Origin: Jannaschia sp. GRR-S6-38
Lineage (GTDB): Bacteria; Pseudomonadota; Alphaproteobacteria; Rhodobacterales; Rhodobacteraceae
Direction: 5' to 3'
NCBI RefSeq assembly: GCF_029853695.1
Contig: NZ_CP122537.1
Coordinates: 3,183,501-3,247,500, forward strand
Length of the DNA: 64,000 nt
A program made the translations under genes and the position numbers. Numbering within the stretch: the first letter of the stretch is position 1; every line of letters begins with the position of its first letter. Shown here piece after piece: positions 63,469 to 64,000 of the stretch. Under the pieces are notes generated by a model that worked only from the letters and a program-made list of their open reading frames with translations, had not been told where the DNA came from and made no database searches.

Positions 63469-64000
63469 GCGACCAGACTGTCCCCAAGGTATTCCCTAAG
63501 CGTCGCTGTGCGGTATACACGCGCAAGTCATCCGAGGAAGGGCTGGACCAGGAATTCAACAGCCTCCAGGCCCAGCGCGAGGCCTGTGAGTCCTACATCG
63601 CCAGCCAGCGCTCCGAAGGCTGGGTGCTCGTCCGCGATCAGTATGACGACGGGGGCATCTCCGGCGGCACGCTGGAGCGGCCGGGCCTGCAGCGGCTGCT
63701 GGAGGACATCGAGGACGGGCTGGTCGACGTGGTGGTGGTCTACAAGATCGACCGCCTCAGCCGCTCGCTGGCGGATTTTGCCAAGCTGGTCGAAGTGTTC
63801 GACCGCAACGGCGTGACCTTCGTCTCGGTGACGCAGAGCTTCAATACCACGACGTCGATGGGCCGGCTGACGCTGAACATCCTGCTGTCCTTCGCCCAGT
63901 TCGAGCGGGAGGTGACGGCCGAGCGCATCCGCGACAAGGTCGCCGCCAGCCGCAAGAAAGGCATGTGGATGGGAGGGGTGCCGCCCTACGGCTACCGCGT
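63465..64000 (+). CDS. Large serine recombinase, N-terminal part (runs off the right edge)
   Basis: The first 178 codons are present, starting at the GTG overlapping the DUF2924 stop. The catalytic region CAVYTRKSSEEGLDQEFNSL, VVVYKIDRLSRSLADFAKL and LSFAQFEREVTAERIRDKVA is nearly identical to element A. The frame is open to the window end (VPPYGYR). It is the probable integrase of element B. Confidence 0.92.
   Translation, partial: MSDQTVPKVFPKRRCAVYTRKSSEEGLDQEFNSLQAQREACESYIASQRSEGWVLVRDQYDDGGISGGTLERPGLQRLLEDIEDGLVDVVVVYKIDRLSRSLADFAKLVEVFDRNGVTFVSVTQSFNTTTSMGRLTLNILLSFAQFEREVTAERIRDKVAASRKKGMWMGGVPPYGYR

Noticed and set aside
1..64000. CRISPR arrays
   Set aside because: No regularly spaced identical repeats with unique spacers and no cas genes were seen.

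Overview
The window is GC-rich and densely coding. Its content fits an alphaproteobacterium of the Rhodobacteraceae (Roseobacter-like) type: a SorAB-like sulfite dehydrogenase pair, a cyanate/nitrate-type ABC transporter with cyanase, KatG, RTX-type and Hint-domain secreted proteins, IS6 and IS5 relatives, and DUF2924/serine-recombinase elements. The family assignment is inferred from gene content and composition, because no rRNA or tRNA gene is present to confirm it.

Region 1 (1-21.8 kb) is mostly chromosomal metabolism. It holds the start of an NqrA-like gene divergent from a pentaheme cytochrome c, a cation:proton antiporter, a CPBP protease-like membrane protein, KatG, an XRE regulator divergent from an SRPBCC protein, SorA/SorB-like genes, a Tat-exported CpdB-type nucleotidase and a pentapeptide-repeat protein. 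A leftward cyanate cluster follows (binding protein, permease, ATPase, cyanase, DUF1348). It is divergent from a PAS/AAA+/Fis regulator, and a long AT-rich palindrome lies in the shared promoter.

Region 2 (21.9-46.4 kb) is a mosaic island, called element A here. From left to right it contains an IS6 remnant, a broken resolvase, a terminase-small-subunit/DNA-methyltransferase module read leftward, an MBL-fold hydrolase, an integrase fragment, a glycosidase-like RTX protein and an IS5-type insertion. Next come a 571-bp conserved non-coding block, a two-gene cassette (unknown protein plus QueC-like protein with a winged-helix-like tail), the HTH/small ORF/DUF2924/large serine recombinase operon, and a four-gene type I restriction-modification locus.

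Region 3 (46.8-55.2 kb) is a copper-handling cluster with two CueR-type promoters facing away from each other. It encodes a YHS-containing copper ATPase, cytochromes c, a SHOCT protein, CueR, CopC and CopD. It also carries the decayed remains of a multicopper oxidase and a DsbA-like protein.

Region 4 (56.1-64.0 kb) is element B, a second copy of the element A framework. The methyltransferase/terminase/resolvase module, the conserved non-coding block and the HTH/DUF2924/recombinase operon are all repeated. Between the two non-coding-block copies and the recombinase operons, A carries the QueC-like cassette and B carries one unrelated 330-residue gene. This side-by-side comparison marks a cargo slot, and the QueC-like cassette is the best candidate for an undescribed (possibly defence) system.
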